DNA of 64,000 nucleotides from Chroogloeocystis siderophila 5.2 s.c.1 (GCF_001904655.1 NZ_MRCC01000016.1:1-64000); one strand, 5' to 3'; positions 20,107 to 30,086 are shown, counted from the first letter of the stretch. Numbers and translations are program-made. The notes: generated from the letters alone by a model not told the origin.

Positions 20107-20832
20107 TTATACCTCAGGAGAATTTAACATTTGTAACAATCTCTCAACATTGTCTAAATCGCCAACTAAACGCCGCATTGGTTTTGGAGAAACTTTTACA
20201 AGCGTTGGTGTGGCACTGACTTGATCGATCTCGGCTTGCTCAGGATGCTTGGTGACATCAATGACTTTGAGCGTGTATGGATAGTGAAATTGCTCAAGCA
20301 CTTGCCGTAGACTTTGTAGAATGCGCTCGGTTGTTGCACTATGCCCGGCGACAAAGAGGTGCAAAACGTAGGGTGTTTGTGGGTGTTGACGACTCAACGA
20401 TTCAGGTTGCGATCGCTCAAAACGCACAACAAGGTCGTTTTCTTCCCAAAGTTGGGGAAACGTTGCGCGATACGTGTTCAGTAATATTGCATCGCATAAA
20501 CCCTCTGCAACAGGCGCGGCTTGCCAAACCACATCAGTTTGAAACACAGCATTTAATAAAGCTTGATACCGCAGTACGAGCGGATATGCTTCAGCGTATG
20601 TTTGGACCTGCTGCGTTTGTGGGTCTAACCATCGGTCAATCGTTGCCGTATAGCAAGGCACTAAAAAGTGCGGCGGTTCTAATAAGTTGAGTATTTCTTG
20701 TAGACCTGCACACAAATGTAAATGCCAACGCCCTTGTTTACCAGGGTCGATGCAGTAAATAAGATCTCCCCCTGGCGTAAATAGCGCAATACCTTTAAAT
20801 ATTTCTGTATCTCTCGATTTAGCTTGATTCAA
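20107..20832 (-). CDS. Protein with C-terminal KaiB-like (SasA-type thioredoxin-fold) domain
   Basis: The 241-residue protein has an N-terminal part (about 1-145) of cyanobacterial type with no motif I recognise, including LFTPGGDLIYCIDPGKQGRWH. Its C-terminal part reads YVLHLFVAGHSATTERILQSLRQVL, then LKVIDVTKHPEQA and SATPTLVKVSPKPMRRLVGDL. That is the KaiB/SasA-N fold, including the cis-proline-like TPT region and R-R-L-V-G. KaiB and SasA bind the clock protein KaiC; whether this one does is unknown. It has no histidine kinase module, so it is not SasA. It lies next to a pilus ATPase gene. Confidence 0.75.
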   Translation of the reverse strand: MNQAKSRDTEIFKGIALFTPGGDLIYCIDPGKQGRWHLHLCAGLQEILNLLEPPHFLVPCYTATIDRWLDPQTQQVQTYAEAYPLVLRYQALLNAVFQTDVVWQAAPVAEGLCDAILLNTYRATFPQLWEENDLVVRFERSQPESLSRQHPQTPYVLHLFVAGHSATTERILQSLRQVLEQFHYPYTLKVIDVTKHPEQAEIDQVSATPTLVKVSPKPMRRLVGDLDNVERLLQMLNSPEV

Positions 20833-20971
20833 CTGTTTGAATAAGGGGTCACGGTTCTTCTGGAGAAGAGGAACAAGTTACTGGCTATTAGTAACTAGTT
20901 ATGATACACGCTTGACACTAATCACTAGCCACCAGCCACTAGCTACTAATTGCTCTTTCTTAGTTCTCTAC

Positions 20972-22210
20972 CTAAACTCTACCGCGTAAAATCATCGCCA
21001 TCTCGTTTGGCTTGGGTGATGTCTCTAACGCTGTTTCTTCTGTTAACCTTCCTTCTTCGTATAATCGATAAATTGATTGATTCATCGTACACATTCCCTC
21101 AAAGTTGCAGCGTGGAATGATTGCCTCTATTTCTTCAACTTCGTTGCGGATGATGTAATCCTTGATTGCGTCTGTATTAATCATAATTTCGTGAATTGCG
21201 GCGCGTTTGTTGTCCGTTGTCCGCACAAGGCTTTGCGCAATAACTGCAACGAGAGATTCTGCTACCTGAATGCGCATGGAACCTTGTTCATCAGGATTGT
21301 AGAGGTTTAAAATTCTTTCAATCGTTTTCACTGCACTATTAGTGTGCAAAGTGCCAAACACAAGGTGTCCGGTTTGCGCGGCTTTTAAAGCTGTATTTAC
21401 CGTTTCGCGATCGCGCATCTCCCCAATCAAAATAATATCTGGGTCTTCGCGCAACGATGCTTTTAGCGCATTATCAAATTTCAACGTATGAATGCCCACT
21501 TCCCGTTGCTTAATGAGGGACTTTTTACTTTTATGTACAAATTCCACAGGGTCTTCAATCGAGATAATGTGTTTAGGCATTTCTTGATTGATGTAATCTA
21601 CCATCGCTGCTAGCGTCGTAGACTTACCCGAACCGGTTGGTCCTGTTACCAAAATTAATCCTTTGTGGTAGTGGCACAAATCGCGAAAAACGGGCGGTAG
21701 ACTGAGTTGTTCTAGCGTCAGAATTTTTAACGGAATCAATCGCAGCACCATCGCTGGACCATTTAACGCTACAAACAAGTTAATCCGTACGCGCGCTACT
21801 CCTTCGTACTGTGTCGCACCATCATATTCTAAATGCTCATAAAATTGTTGAATTTGTTGCTCTGTAAGAATTTCTTTGAGCCAGCTAGTAAATGTTGCTT
21901 CGTCTGTTTTGGGATAATCAGTAACAATAATTTCCCCACGTTCGCGGAAACGGGGCACTTCACCAACACCCAAGTGTAAATCTGAAATGCCTTTGTCATG
22001 AGCTTCGCGCACTAATTGCGCTAAGGTTGGGGCTGTAGTTGTTGAATTTTGTGCAGATTCAGTAGGCGATGTATCGAGTTGAGCAACAGTTTGCATCTGT
22101 AGTTGTGTATCTCTATCCGAATGATTCGAGACTCTGGATTTTGGTAATGGCATCGGTGGTACGCGGGGAACTACTGGTGCAGGAATTGGTAGACGCTGTG
22201 ATTCTGTCAT
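20972..22210 (-). CDS. PilT-type twitching-motility ATPase
   Basis: This hexameric ATPase of the type IV pilus drives pilus retraction. The 412-residue protein has a proline-rich N-terminal extension of about 60 residues, then LVREAHDKGISDLHLG, Walker A GPTGSGKSTT, the Asp box (HIISIEDPVEFVH), Walker B SLREDPDIILIGEMRD and the His box TGHLVFGTLHTNSA. These match PilT/PilU rather than PilB, which has a longer N-terminus and a zinc site. PilT versus a PilT2 paralogue cannot be decided without comparison. Start context: ATG at 22210 after a variable region. Confidence 0.9.
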   Translation of the reverse strand: MTESQRLPIPAPVVPRVPPMPLPKSRVSNHSDRDTQLQMQTVAQLDTSPTESAQNSTTTAPTLAQLVREAHDKGISDLHLGVGEVPRFRERGEIIVTDYPKTDEATFTSWLKEILTEQQIQQFYEHLEYDGATQYEGVARVRINLFVALNGPAMVLRLIPLKILTLEQLSLPPVFRDLCHYHKGLILVTGPTGSGKSTTLAAMVDYINQEMPKHIISIEDPVEFVHKSKKSLIKQREVGIHTLKFDNALKASLREDPDIILIGEMRDRETVNTALKAAQTGHLVFGTLHTNSAVKTIERILNLYNPDEQGSMRIQVAESLVAVIAQSLVRTTDNKRAAIHEIMINTDAIKDYIIRNEVEEIEAIIPRCNFEGMCTMNQSIYRLYEEGRLTEETALETSPKPNEMAMILRGRV

Positions 22211-23031
22211 GTGTCGGCTGTTAACTAGTGGCTATTCTGGTCGAATATCAAATAAGGCGTGAGGAGGCACTGCATACTAAGTCGTGATATCCGCTTATAG
22301 CTTTCCCTAACTGTCATGCTTTATATCAGGTGTTGAATAGCAAGTATTTGAAGCGTTTTCTTTACTGTTGCTTTTCTTTATAAAACAGTCGTTTGAGCCA
22401 CCAGTTTGTATGGAATTTGTTACAGTTTCGCTAAAAAATTAAAGCGCAACAATTATTTGTTTTTCAGTTTAAGTATTTATACTCCTACACGAGTGTTCTA
22501 CCAAAATTAGTTGCTACTTATCAATTGGCGATCGCCACAATGCCTAAGTTAATCGCTAGAAGCTAAAGAAAAGTGAGTCGAGTCAGAACAATATTTAAGA
22601 AATATGCATTAATAACCTGAGTTGAGTGCTGCGCTTGATTGCCAATTTGCTCAGACTAGAATGCACAAATTATGAGAGAAGACCCATTTATTATAAATAA
22701 ATGTTAAAGGCATGCAACGAATTTTGATCAGCTACTATTTAAACTCCACAACGTATATAACAGGATATTGACTAATGATGCTTGGGATCGTGCATTAGTG
22801 AGCTTTGGAGCTTTTCTTTCTATTGGTAGATGTCAAGGATAAATAACTAAAATCCAATAATTTTAATTGAGTAGTCATAAATACAAATACTCAAGTGTAA
22901 AGTTTAATAACTAAAAGATCATTTTAGCAATCAGCTTTTATATACTTATTTTCAATAGATGACGCTAGCTAAAACTAGCCGACGGGCATTTTACTTAATT
23001 CATTTTTTTATTCTCTGTGGAGGAGAAGTAT
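22211..23031. other. 820-bp intergenic region
   Basis: This long AT-rich gap lies between divergent genes. I see one GCGATCGCC site (about 22529), no credible ORF with a ribosome-binding site, and no tRNA or terminator. The end, near 23022, supplies a strong GGAGGAG ribosome-binding site for the next gene. It could hold a regulatory RNA, but nothing specific is visible. Confidence 0.45.
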
Positions 23032-23406
23032 ATGACTCTAGCTCAAAGCTCCAGTCTAAAAAAGAACTATTATTTCTTCATGCTCAAAAGCTTTTTAATC
23101 TGGACTTTTACACTGGCAGTTTGCTTGTTAGTTGTTGGATTTCCGCTCGTGGTTTTAATGGCAACAGTGGGTTCGCTACTCTCAATTGTGTTGCAATCGG
23201 TGATACCAGTTAGTGCGGTTTTATTGGTTGTAGGTAGCATCATCACAATTAATGTATTAGCTGTAGTGGTTGGGGCTGGCGTACTGACGCTTAAAGGCAT
23301 TCATCCAAAAGAAGTGAGTTGGCTCAACTGGCTACACGGCGAGGCAGACACCCTACATACTTCAGTTTACGCGGCTTGTCCATTAACGTGTGAACTGAAG
23401 CAATAA
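23032..23406 (+). CDS. Small membrane protein, unknown function
   Basis: From ATG 23032, preceded by GGAGGAG with good spacing, this encodes 124 residues. There are two or three hydrophobic segments (FLIWTFTLAVCLLVVGFPLVVL, GSLLSIVLQSVIPVSAVLLVVGSIITINVLAVVVGAGV) and a polar C-terminus with HPKEVSWLNWLHGEAD and two cysteines. No family is recognised. It is a single-gene transcript closed by a terminator about 70 bases downstream. Confidence 0.7.
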   Translation: MTLAQSSSLKKNYYFFMLKSFLIWTFTLAVCLLVVGFPLVVLMATVGSLLSIVLQSVIPVSAVLLVVGSIITINVLAVVVGAGVLTLKGIHPKEVSWLNWLHGEADTLHTSVYAACPLTCELKQ

Positions 23407-23472
23407 GGAGCGCTGGAAAAGCGGATACTTACAAAACGTGTCAAGTCCTTATCCGTAATAACAGTGGATCTG

Positions 23473-23494
23473 CCCGGTTGAAGCCGGGTTTTTT
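23473..23494 (+). terminator. Rho-independent terminator
   Basis: The stem CCCGG/CCGGG around TTGAAG is followed directly by six T residues. It closes the transcript of the small membrane protein. Confidence 0.8.
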
Positions 23495-23648
23495 CATGCT
23501 AAAAATTGTAACTATTCAGGTCTGGTCATCGTTGAAAGCTTTAGCTGTTAATCGATTTCATCTAAATATGGTGTAAGGAGACAAAAGATAGGAGAACATA
23601 TATCAGGGGAATTATATTCCCCTCAATCCAGTCTTAAACTCCTAGCAC

Positions 23649-24773
23649 ATGGCAAAGGTAAACAAGATCTGCATTATTTTGGGTACGCGACCGGAAGCAA
23701 TTAAAATGGCTCCGGTCATTCAAGTTTTTCAGCGATCGCCACGCTTTGACACGCAAGTGATATTAACCGGTCAACACATTGAAATGGTTGCACAGGTCAT
23801 GCAGTTATTTGACCTCGAAGCGAACCAAAATCTCGCAATTATGCAACCGAAGCAAACGCTCACTGATATTACTTGTCGCAGCTTACAAGGATTAGAAACC
23901 TTATTTGAGCAACTTCGTCCACAATTAGTCTTAGTTCAAGGCGATACGACGACGGCTTTTGCCGCAGCTTTGGCAGCGTTTTATCAAAAAATTCCCGTAG
24001 GTCATGTCGAAGCAGGTTTACGTACCGATGATGTTTTTAATCCTTATCCCGAAGAAGCCAATCGGCGGTTGATATCGCAGCTTACTCAATTACACTTTGC
24101 TCCCACGACGCTGGCGGTAGAAAATTTGCAACGATCCGGAGTTTTAGGAAAAATTCATCAAACGGGTAATACAGTCATTGATGCACTGTTATCAGTTGCC
24201 CAAAGCCAGCCTGCGTGCGATATACCTAGTTTGGAGTGGGGAAAATACCGTGTTTTATTAGCAACAGTGCATCGGCGTGAAAATTGGGGAGAACCCCTCC
24301 TGAAAATTGCAGAAGGATTTTTACAAATCTTAGAGGAGTTTCCTGATACAGCGTTGCTTTTACCGTTGCATCGCAATCCAATTGTGCGTGAACCGTTGCA
24401 AGCGGCGTTGAGTCATCACTCACGCGTGTTTTTAACTGAACCATTAGATTATGCCGAGTTGGTCGGAGCAATTGCGCGATCGCACTTACTGCTGACCGAT
24501 TCAGGAGGATTGCAAGAAGAAGCGCCTTCATTAGGAAAACCAGTGCTAGTCCTGCGCGAAACCACCGAAAGACCCGAAGCGATCGCGGCAGGGACTGCTA
24601 AATTAGTAGGAACTGATCCAGCACAAATTGTTACTACAGCCAGCGTACTATTAAGTAACACCGATGCTTATCAAGCTATGGCAACTGCGATCAATCCTTT
24701 TGGTGACGGTCACGCAGCCGAGCGAATCTTGCAAATTGTAACAGAATATCTGGATGAGCAAGTCTTTGGGTAA
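23649..24773 (+). CDS. wecB: UDP-N-acetylglucosamine 2-epimerase (non-hydrolysing)
   Basis: The enzyme interconverts UDP-GlcNAc and UDP-ManNAc for surface polysaccharide synthesis. The 374-residue GT-B-fold protein shows ILGTRPEAIKMAP, LVQGDTTTAFAAAL, HVEAGLRTDDVFNPYPEEANRRLI, TVHRRENWG and LLTDSGGLQEEAPSLGKPVLVLRETTERPEA. All are signature WecB segments. No other sugar-nucleotide or glycosyltransferase genes adjoin it. The start at ATG 23649 is close to the conserved first strand. Confidence 0.95.
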   Translation: MAKVNKICIILGTRPEAIKMAPVIQVFQRSPRFDTQVILTGQHIEMVAQVMQLFDLEANQNLAIMQPKQTLTDITCRSLQGLETLFEQLRPQLVLVQGDTTTAFAAALAAFYQKIPVGHVEAGLRTDDVFNPYPEEANRRLISQLTQLHFAPTTLAVENLQRSGVLGKIHQTGNTVIDALLSVAQSQPACDIPSLEWGKYRVLLATVHRRENWGEPLLKIAEGFLQILEEFPDTALLLPLHRNPIVREPLQAALSHHSRVFLTEPLDYAELVGAIARSHLLLTDSGGLQEEAPSLGKPVLVLRETTERPEAIAAGTAKLVGTDPAQIVTTASVLLSNTDAYQAMATAINPFGDGHAAERILQIVTEYLDEQVFG

Positions 24774-24920
24774 AACTCACCCATAAACGCGTTATAAATC
24801 GTCAATTCGCGGATTGCGTTTAATCAAGCGCGAAATTAACTTCAGTTAGATGCTTTTTGTCCCCGCTAGCACCGAAAATAGAAAAAACCTCAGCCTAAAA
24901 GAGGAGTGATGATATAACTT

Positions 24921-26123
24921 ATGGCACTCATGCAGTGGGCAAACGCCGTATCAACTCGTGCTTCGCTCGAAGCAGCCGTCGCAGAAGTTGTCGATAAAGC
25001 TTCTGCTTTGTTACAGTCACCCGCCGATCTTGGGTTAGTTTTTATTTCTGCTGCCTTTACCAGCGAATATCCCCGCCTGCTTCCGTTGTTACAAGAAAAG
25101 CTACGCAACATCAAAGTTCTGATTGGTTGTGGTGGTGGGGGTATTATCGGGACAAATCAACACGCGGTGCAGGAGTTTGAGGGTGTACCTGCATTAAGTC
25201 TGAGTTTGGCGCAACTACCAGGCGTCAAAGTTACACCTTTTCACATTGCGGCAGAGCAACTCCCCGATCCTGATAGTCCGCCGAAAGCGTGGGTAGATTT
25301 ATTTGGTGTTTTACCTGCTGAGCAACCCCAATTTATTTTGCTATCCGATCCTTTTTCTTCAGGAGTCAATGATTTATTGCAAGGCATCGATTATGCTTAC
25401 CCTAGTTCGATTACAGTAGGCGGGTTGGCAAGTGGTAGTCAAACTCCTGGGCGCATTGGTTTGTTTTGCAATGATAAGCTATACCGTTCAGGAACTGTGG
25501 GCGTTGCCTTGAGCGGCAATATTGTTTTAGATACGATTGTGGCGCAAGGATGCCGACCGATTGGCGAGCCTTACCGCGTCAGCGCTTCTGAACGTAACAT
25601 TTTACTTGCTTTGGAAGAACAACCACCTTTAGAAGTATTGCGCGATTTAATTTCGAGTTTAAGCGATGCGGATCGGCAATTAGCTGAACATTCGTTGTTT
25701 ATCGGAGTCGTGCGCGACGAGTTTAAGCAGAATCTAGAACATGGAGATTTTTTGATTCGCAATTTATTAGGAGTCGATCCAAAAGTAGGAGCGATCGCGG
25801 TTGCGGATTTAGTTCGCCCTGGACAGCGCATTCAGTTTCACCTACGCGATGCAGAAACTTCGGCGGATGATTTGGAATGGTTGCTACAACGTTATCAACA
25901 GACGCATCCGCATGTATCACCTGCTGGGGCGCTGATGTTTTCTTGTTTGGGGCGTGGCGAAATGCTCTACGGTAAACCTAATTTTGATTCGCAGTTATTT
26001 AGTAGCTATATGCCAAATATTCCCGTGGGCGGTTTTTTTGGTAATGGGGAAATTGGTCCTGTAGGCGGGAGTACTTTTTTGCATGGGTATACCTCAGTAT
26101 TTGCAATTTGTCGCCAACCTTAA
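24921..26123 (+). CDS. FIST N/C-domain sensor-like protein
   Basis: The 400-residue cytoplasmic protein has the FIST_N pattern (LGLVFISAAFTSEYPRLLPLLQEKL, VLIGCGGGGIIG, ALSLSLAQLPGVKVTPFH) and a FIST_C half ending MFSCLGRGEMLYGKPN, PVGGFFGNGEIGPVGG and FLHGYTSVFAI. FIST domains are thought to bind small ligands such as amino acids and usually accompany signalling modules. Here there is no output domain, so it could act by protein contact. It converges with a metallophosphoesterase whose stop lies nine bases away. Confidence 0.9.
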   Translation: MALMQWANAVSTRASLEAAVAEVVDKASALLQSPADLGLVFISAAFTSEYPRLLPLLQEKLRNIKVLIGCGGGGIIGTNQHAVQEFEGVPALSLSLAQLPGVKVTPFHIAAEQLPDPDSPPKAWVDLFGVLPAEQPQFILLSDPFSSGVNDLLQGIDYAYPSSITVGGLASGSQTPGRIGLFCNDKLYRSGTVGVALSGNIVLDTIVAQGCRPIGEPYRVSASERNILLALEEQPPLEVLRDLISSLSDADRQLAEHSLFIGVVRDEFKQNLEHGDFLIRNLLGVDPKVGAIAVADLVRPGQRIQFHLRDAETSADDLEWLLQRYQQTHPHVSPAGALMFSCLGRGEMLYGKPNFDSQLFSSYMPNIPVGGFFGNGEIGPVGGSTFLHGYTSVFAICRQP

Positions 26124-26131
26124 TTTGAGTC

Positions 26132-27691
26132 TCAAATGACAAACGACTCGATTTCGCGATCAACCCACTCGCGTTGATATCTTTCCGCAACAAAAGGCTT
26201 AACAACAAACTTAGCAGGATTGCCTGCTTTGACATCAATGCGTAGAAATGAGTAGGGTCGCCGTTTATGCGAACCATGACCGCTGCGCCCAAGATAGAGA
26301 TGCGATCGCGCGACTTCGCGTTCAGTATCACCAATGGTTTCGTGTAGCTGTGCGCCTTCTTTACGCTGTCGTCTTAAGCTATAACCACTTCCACCGCAAA
26401 TAATCCAATTGATATAAGAATCGGCGTGTCCGGTATTGCCTGTAGAAAGATGCTCTAAGCAATGTGCATGACCTGTCAAAACTAAATCTACAAGCGGACG
26501 CTGCTGCGGTAGCCCGCCGAGTACTCCCGCCACTTCATCAAGTACCCAACGGAGATTACGACGTACTGCTAAAGTTTGTGCTTGATACCACTTCGTTGAC
26601 TCAGTAACATAAGGTGGATGATGCAAATACACAACTCTACCGCGCACTTCTGGCGTGTTCCACGATTCAATGAGTCTTTGTTGCAACCACGTCAACTGCT
26701 CAAAATCAGTGACTGTAGTCTCATCCGCTGCTAGTTGCTTATCAATATCCAGCTTGACTTCCTCGACTTGTTCTAACTTTGCTTCTAGATCGTCAAGTCT
26801 TTCAGCTTCTTCTGGTGAATTTGCATTCAGCTTGCTTGCTTCCTCCATGATTTGCAGCTTTTCTTGCTCTAATTCATAAATACGACCTTCTAAAGTCCGC
26901 CGATAAGCTGCGCCTTCGCCTGTCGTGGGGAGGGGTGCTGGAGCGTTGAATGTGTTCGAGTCTAAAGCAAAAAAATCAATACCACCGCTACGAAAAGTGT
27001 AATATCGGTAAGGCAGTCTGGTAAACTCTCCTGGTTTATAAATCAAACAGCGACCTGTACTCGTTGTCGCGGTGTAATGTTTATCAAGATGGCGTTGCAA
27101 TTCGGCATCAGTATCAAACGCTTTTAAGTAGTCAATAAAGGCTTTTGCATAAGCTTTACCTTGATTAGAACCATGCCAACCAATATCTAAGTCTAATCGT
27201 AACTTCAATATCCGCCTTAAAGGCAACGTTACGCCTCCCATCAAACCATAAATTAACGGCAGGTCGTAGTAGTCGTGATTGCCTAATACAGGTAGAATTG
27301 GTGTTTTAAATACCATCTTATCGTAGGCAATTTTTTTTGGTTTTTCACCGCCAACAATAAATTCTTTATAAGGCTCGATAAAGTTTTTTAAGTAGTATTC
27401 GCTCGACCCGACTAAATAAACAACATCTCCTGTATGTAGTATAAAGCGGGTGCGATCGCTATGCTCCAACATCTTGCTTGCGATCTGACGTTGTGGATTG
27501 TGTTTGCGATGTTTTCCTGAACCACTATCGCCAATAACCAAAAATGAAAATTCTGGGCTATCGTCTTCAGATGCCAATACAAATCGCGTTTGGTCAATTT
27601 GTCGTTCAAATATAACTGGGTCTTGCCACCGTACCCGTTGTTTCATTTTCTCAATTTTCACGGATATCGGCGGATCGGACACAAATTCCAT
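26132..27691 (-). CDS. Calcineurin-like metallophosphoesterase with coiled-coil insert
   Basis: This 519-residue protein has the metal-binding blocks in order: FLVIGDSGSG, HTGDVVY, LGNHDYYD, YLHHPPY and LTGHAHCLEH. An insertion of about 60 residues (around 270-330) is rich in Glu, Leu and Ala and should form a coiled coil (EGRIYELEQEKLQIMEEASKL). No signal peptide is present. Phosphodiesterase or phosphatase activity on an unknown substrate is expected. The insert may allow dimerisation, which is inference. Confidence 0.88.
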   Translation of the reverse strand: MEFVSDPPISVKIEKMKQRVRWQDPVIFERQIDQTRFVLASEDDSPEFSFLVIGDSGSGKHRKHNPQRQIASKMLEHSDRTRFILHTGDVVYLVGSSEYYLKNFIEPYKEFIVGGEKPKKIAYDKMVFKTPILPVLGNHDYYDLPLIYGLMGGVTLPLRRILKLRLDLDIGWHGSNQGKAYAKAFIDYLKAFDTDAELQRHLDKHYTATTSTGRCLIYKPGEFTRLPYRYYTFRSGGIDFFALDSNTFNAPAPLPTTGEGAAYRRTLEGRIYELEQEKLQIMEEASKLNANSPEEAERLDDLEAKLEQVEEVKLDIDKQLAADETTVTDFEQLTWLQQRLIESWNTPEVRGRVVYLHHPPYVTESTKWYQAQTLAVRRNLRWVLDEVAGVLGGLPQQRPLVDLVLTGHAHCLEHLSTGNTGHADSYINWIICGGSGYSLRRQRKEGAQLHETIGDTEREVARSHLYLGRSGHGSHKRRPYSFLRIDVKAGNPAKFVVKPFVAERYQREWVDREIESFVI

Positions 27692-27964
27692 AAACAGTAT
27701 CTCGTTTGTCGTGTTTATCTCGTCGAGGCTCTTACTCAGAGTGATTGAATAGCGTTAAGCTTGGTTTTATAATTTAAGCTCTATTGATCGCTCAGCTAAT
27801 TTGAGCCAAGCATAGATTACCTTCAGACTACAGCCTGCTGTCTCTATCATGCTGCATATTCTTGATGCAACAAAACGATATGTTAGCTCAAGATTCCAAC
27901 TTACGCTAATATTTGAGAAACCTGAGTAGTCGGTGATCGCGTTTTGAATTTACCACAATTTGCC

Positions 27965-29569
27965 TCAACTCTCTGCTGGCGGTTTTTTGGACTCTACTCG
28001 TAGATTAGGTAATCCTTCTAATTTTTCTGTAGCCTCTTCTTCTGGAACCGCGGGGACAATAATTGTTAAGCCTCCAGGTACACACTCAACATTAATCGGT
28101 GTATTACCAACCAATTCGCCATCTACAACTACTTTTTGGGGTGGGTTGGTGAAAATTTTGATGCTTTTCGCCCGCAAGAAACCCGTATCAGGTCTATTCG
28201 CAACTTCGCCACTGTAAGCAGATTGTAAGAGATTATATGCAGCCGCGATCGCGCTCATTGTATTTGTCGGTGCAACGATTGTAACATCGAGTAAACCATC
28301 ATCAATCAATAATTCTGCTGGTCCTTGCGCTAGTACAGAGGTAGGTGGCGCAGCATTTGCTACCGTTACTGCGGCTGCATTTAAGGTTATCACTTTGTCT
28401 TCGGTTTCAATTCGAGTTTCAAAAGACTCTAAATTACGTAACTCTTGAATACCTGCTAAAACATATGCAAGCATACCAAAGCGATTTTTTGCTTCGCGAT
28501 CGGCACGTTCGACGGTTTCCGCTTCAAATCCTACTCCTGCAAGTAACACCATTGGTCTACCATTACAATACGCAGCATCGACGACGCGGGTTTTACCATC
28601 CAATATTGTTTGACAAGCTGCGGGAATTGTCGCCGGAATGCCTAAAGCCGTTGCAAAAGCATTTGCTGTCCCGCGCGAGATCACACCCAACGGAATCCCC
28701 GTTCCGACTACAGCTTCTGCCGCCGCAGACAGCGTACCATCTCCCCCAGATGCGATAATAATTTGTACACCTTGTTCCACAGCTTCTTTGGCAATTTCGT
28801 CAGCGTCTTGCTCAGGAGTCGTCATCCGAATATCAAGATCAAATTCAGGTTCTAGCATACTTTTAATTGTTGCTAAGTCTTGTTCGGAATTAGATTGACC
28901 TGCTACAGGATTAAAGATCAAGCAAGCTGAACGAGTCTGTCTTTGATTGCTGATAACTTGGTTGCTATATGCAGAAGAAACAATTACTTGTTTGCTTATT
29001 TGGTTTTCTGTGATGCGTTGCTTAGGTATTGCTTCTTGACGTGTTTGATTTTTAGCAATTAGTCTATCTTGATACTCTTTAATAACTCGATGATGGCGAT
29101 CATTTAATTCATATAAATCTGCTGCTCGTGCATAATTATAGTTAGCTTCTTCTGGTTCAGTGCGCGTAATTTGGGGAACTTTTTCTAATTGCACAGATTC
29201 GATGTTGATGGCTAGCTGTGTATACGCTGCTCGTAGGTTCTCCTCATATTTGCTATCTACTGCTACTTGGTCGTTGTAAGCAGGAAGACTTTCTACTTGT
29301 TTGCGCTCTAACTCTAAGACATAAACTCGCTCGGCATCATAATCAATATGCGAATATCCTACTGGAAGCATAACTTGCTTGTTAAATATCCACAAGCCAA
29401 AGTCAACGACCAAGTAGCGAAAGTATCCTGTCTCATCTACTAAAATATCTTTGATGTAGCCAACTTTTTCTCGGGTCTTATCTGTATAAACATTAAAACC
29501 AATAATATCTTTGCCATTAAAAGATTCAAGATAACTTGGAGCAAAATCCTTAATTTTTTTAAGGGGCAT
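27965..29569 (-). CDS. PRC-barrel domain fused to a diacylglycerol/lipid-kinase-type catalytic domain
   Basis: Residues 1-100 form a PRC-barrel (GKDIIGFNVYTDKTREKVGYIKDILVDETGYFRYLVVD, then VMLPVGYSHIDYD). A linker with glutamine-rich, charged sequence follows to about residue 215. Residues about 218-520 are a DAGK/YegS-type kinase: CLIFNPVAGQ, IIASGGDGTLSAAAEAVVGTGIPLGVISRGTANAFA, LLAGVGFEAE, and VVDGELVGNTPINVECVPGGLTIIVP near the end. The enzyme should phosphorylate a lipid or sphingoid-like substrate at the membrane face. PRC-barrels often mediate protein contacts, for example in photosynthetic complexes. Confidence 0.85.
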   Translation of the reverse strand: MPLKKIKDFAPSYLESFNGKDIIGFNVYTDKTREKVGYIKDILVDETGYFRYLVVDFGLWIFNKQVMLPVGYSHIDYDAERVYVLELERKQVESLPAYNDQVAVDSKYEENLRAAYTQLAINIESVQLEKVPQITRTEPEEANYNYARAADLYELNDRHHRVIKEYQDRLIAKNQTRQEAIPKQRITENQISKQVIVSSAYSNQVISNQRQTRSACLIFNPVAGQSNSEQDLATIKSMLEPEFDLDIRMTTPEQDADEIAKEAVEQGVQIIIASGGDGTLSAAAEAVVGTGIPLGVISRGTANAFATALGIPATIPAACQTILDGKTRVVDAAYCNGRPMVLLAGVGFEAETVERADREAKNRFGMLAYVLAGIQELRNLESFETRIETEDKVITLNAAAVTVANAAPPTSVLAQGPAELLIDDGLLDVTIVAPTNTMSAIAAAYNLLQSAYSGEVANRPDTGFLRAKSIKIFTNPPQKVVVDGELVGNTPINVECVPGGLTIIVPAVPEEEATEKLEGLPNLRVESKKPPAES

Positions 29570-29983
29570 AAATTTAACTCCTTGTGAGCATTGCGAATAA
29601 ATTATCTTCTCATTTTGAGATTGTTGCAGCTAATATGTGTATGCTGTAGTCTTAGCTATTACTTAGTAACTAAATTTATATATTTATTACTCATTGGCAC
29701 TTAGCAAAGTATCGAGCCTTAGATAGATCTAGATTGCTGTTTTGTGCCTTAACCTATTAGCCGCTGTGCTACTTGCGATGCTAACCAGCAGGTACAATCC
29801 TACGACAGGAGCGCGCTGTACACGCGCTTAATCAACGATCTACGTTGTATGCGCGGCAGTTTACCTAGAAATTATGAGTTTAAGTTACACGTCCACAAAT
29901 ATAACTTTCTGGTTATGCTGTAGGTGTATCTTACAACTGACTATCTATCAGCTAGCTCACAATACTAGTCAACTGCCGTAAGG
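29570..29983. other. Intergenic region left of the integrated element
   Basis: These 414 bases are the chromosomal flank to the left of the tRNA-derived repeat. They include the promoter side of the PRC/DAGK gene and a GC-rich patch near 29805-29835. No ORF or RNA gene is visible. Confidence 0.45.
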
Positions 29984-30006
29984 CTTGATGTTGTGTTATT
30001 TTTTTC

Positions 30007-30055
30007 AACTCCCCAGGTAGGATTCGAACCTACGACCAATCGGTTAACAGCCGAC
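30007..30055. repeat. attL: tRNA-Asn 3'-end direct repeat, left copy
   Basis: These 49 bases are identical to 37058-37106 and cover the tRNA from the anticodon arm to the discriminator base. After 30055 the sequence diverges (TGTGAAG instead of the tRNA D-arm), so this is a partial, non-functional tRNA copy and the left attachment site. Confidence 0.92.
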
Positions 30056-30086
30056 TGTGAAGACTTGCTACGCAAGCCTTCTACAG

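Noticed and set aside
20107-20832. SasA clock histidine kinase
   Set aside because: The KaiB-like domain is at the C-terminus and no kinase domain is present.
30009-30055. A second tRNA-Asn gene at the left end
   Set aside because: Only the 3' part is present. The acceptor 5' strand and D-arm are missing, so it is an attachment-site copy.
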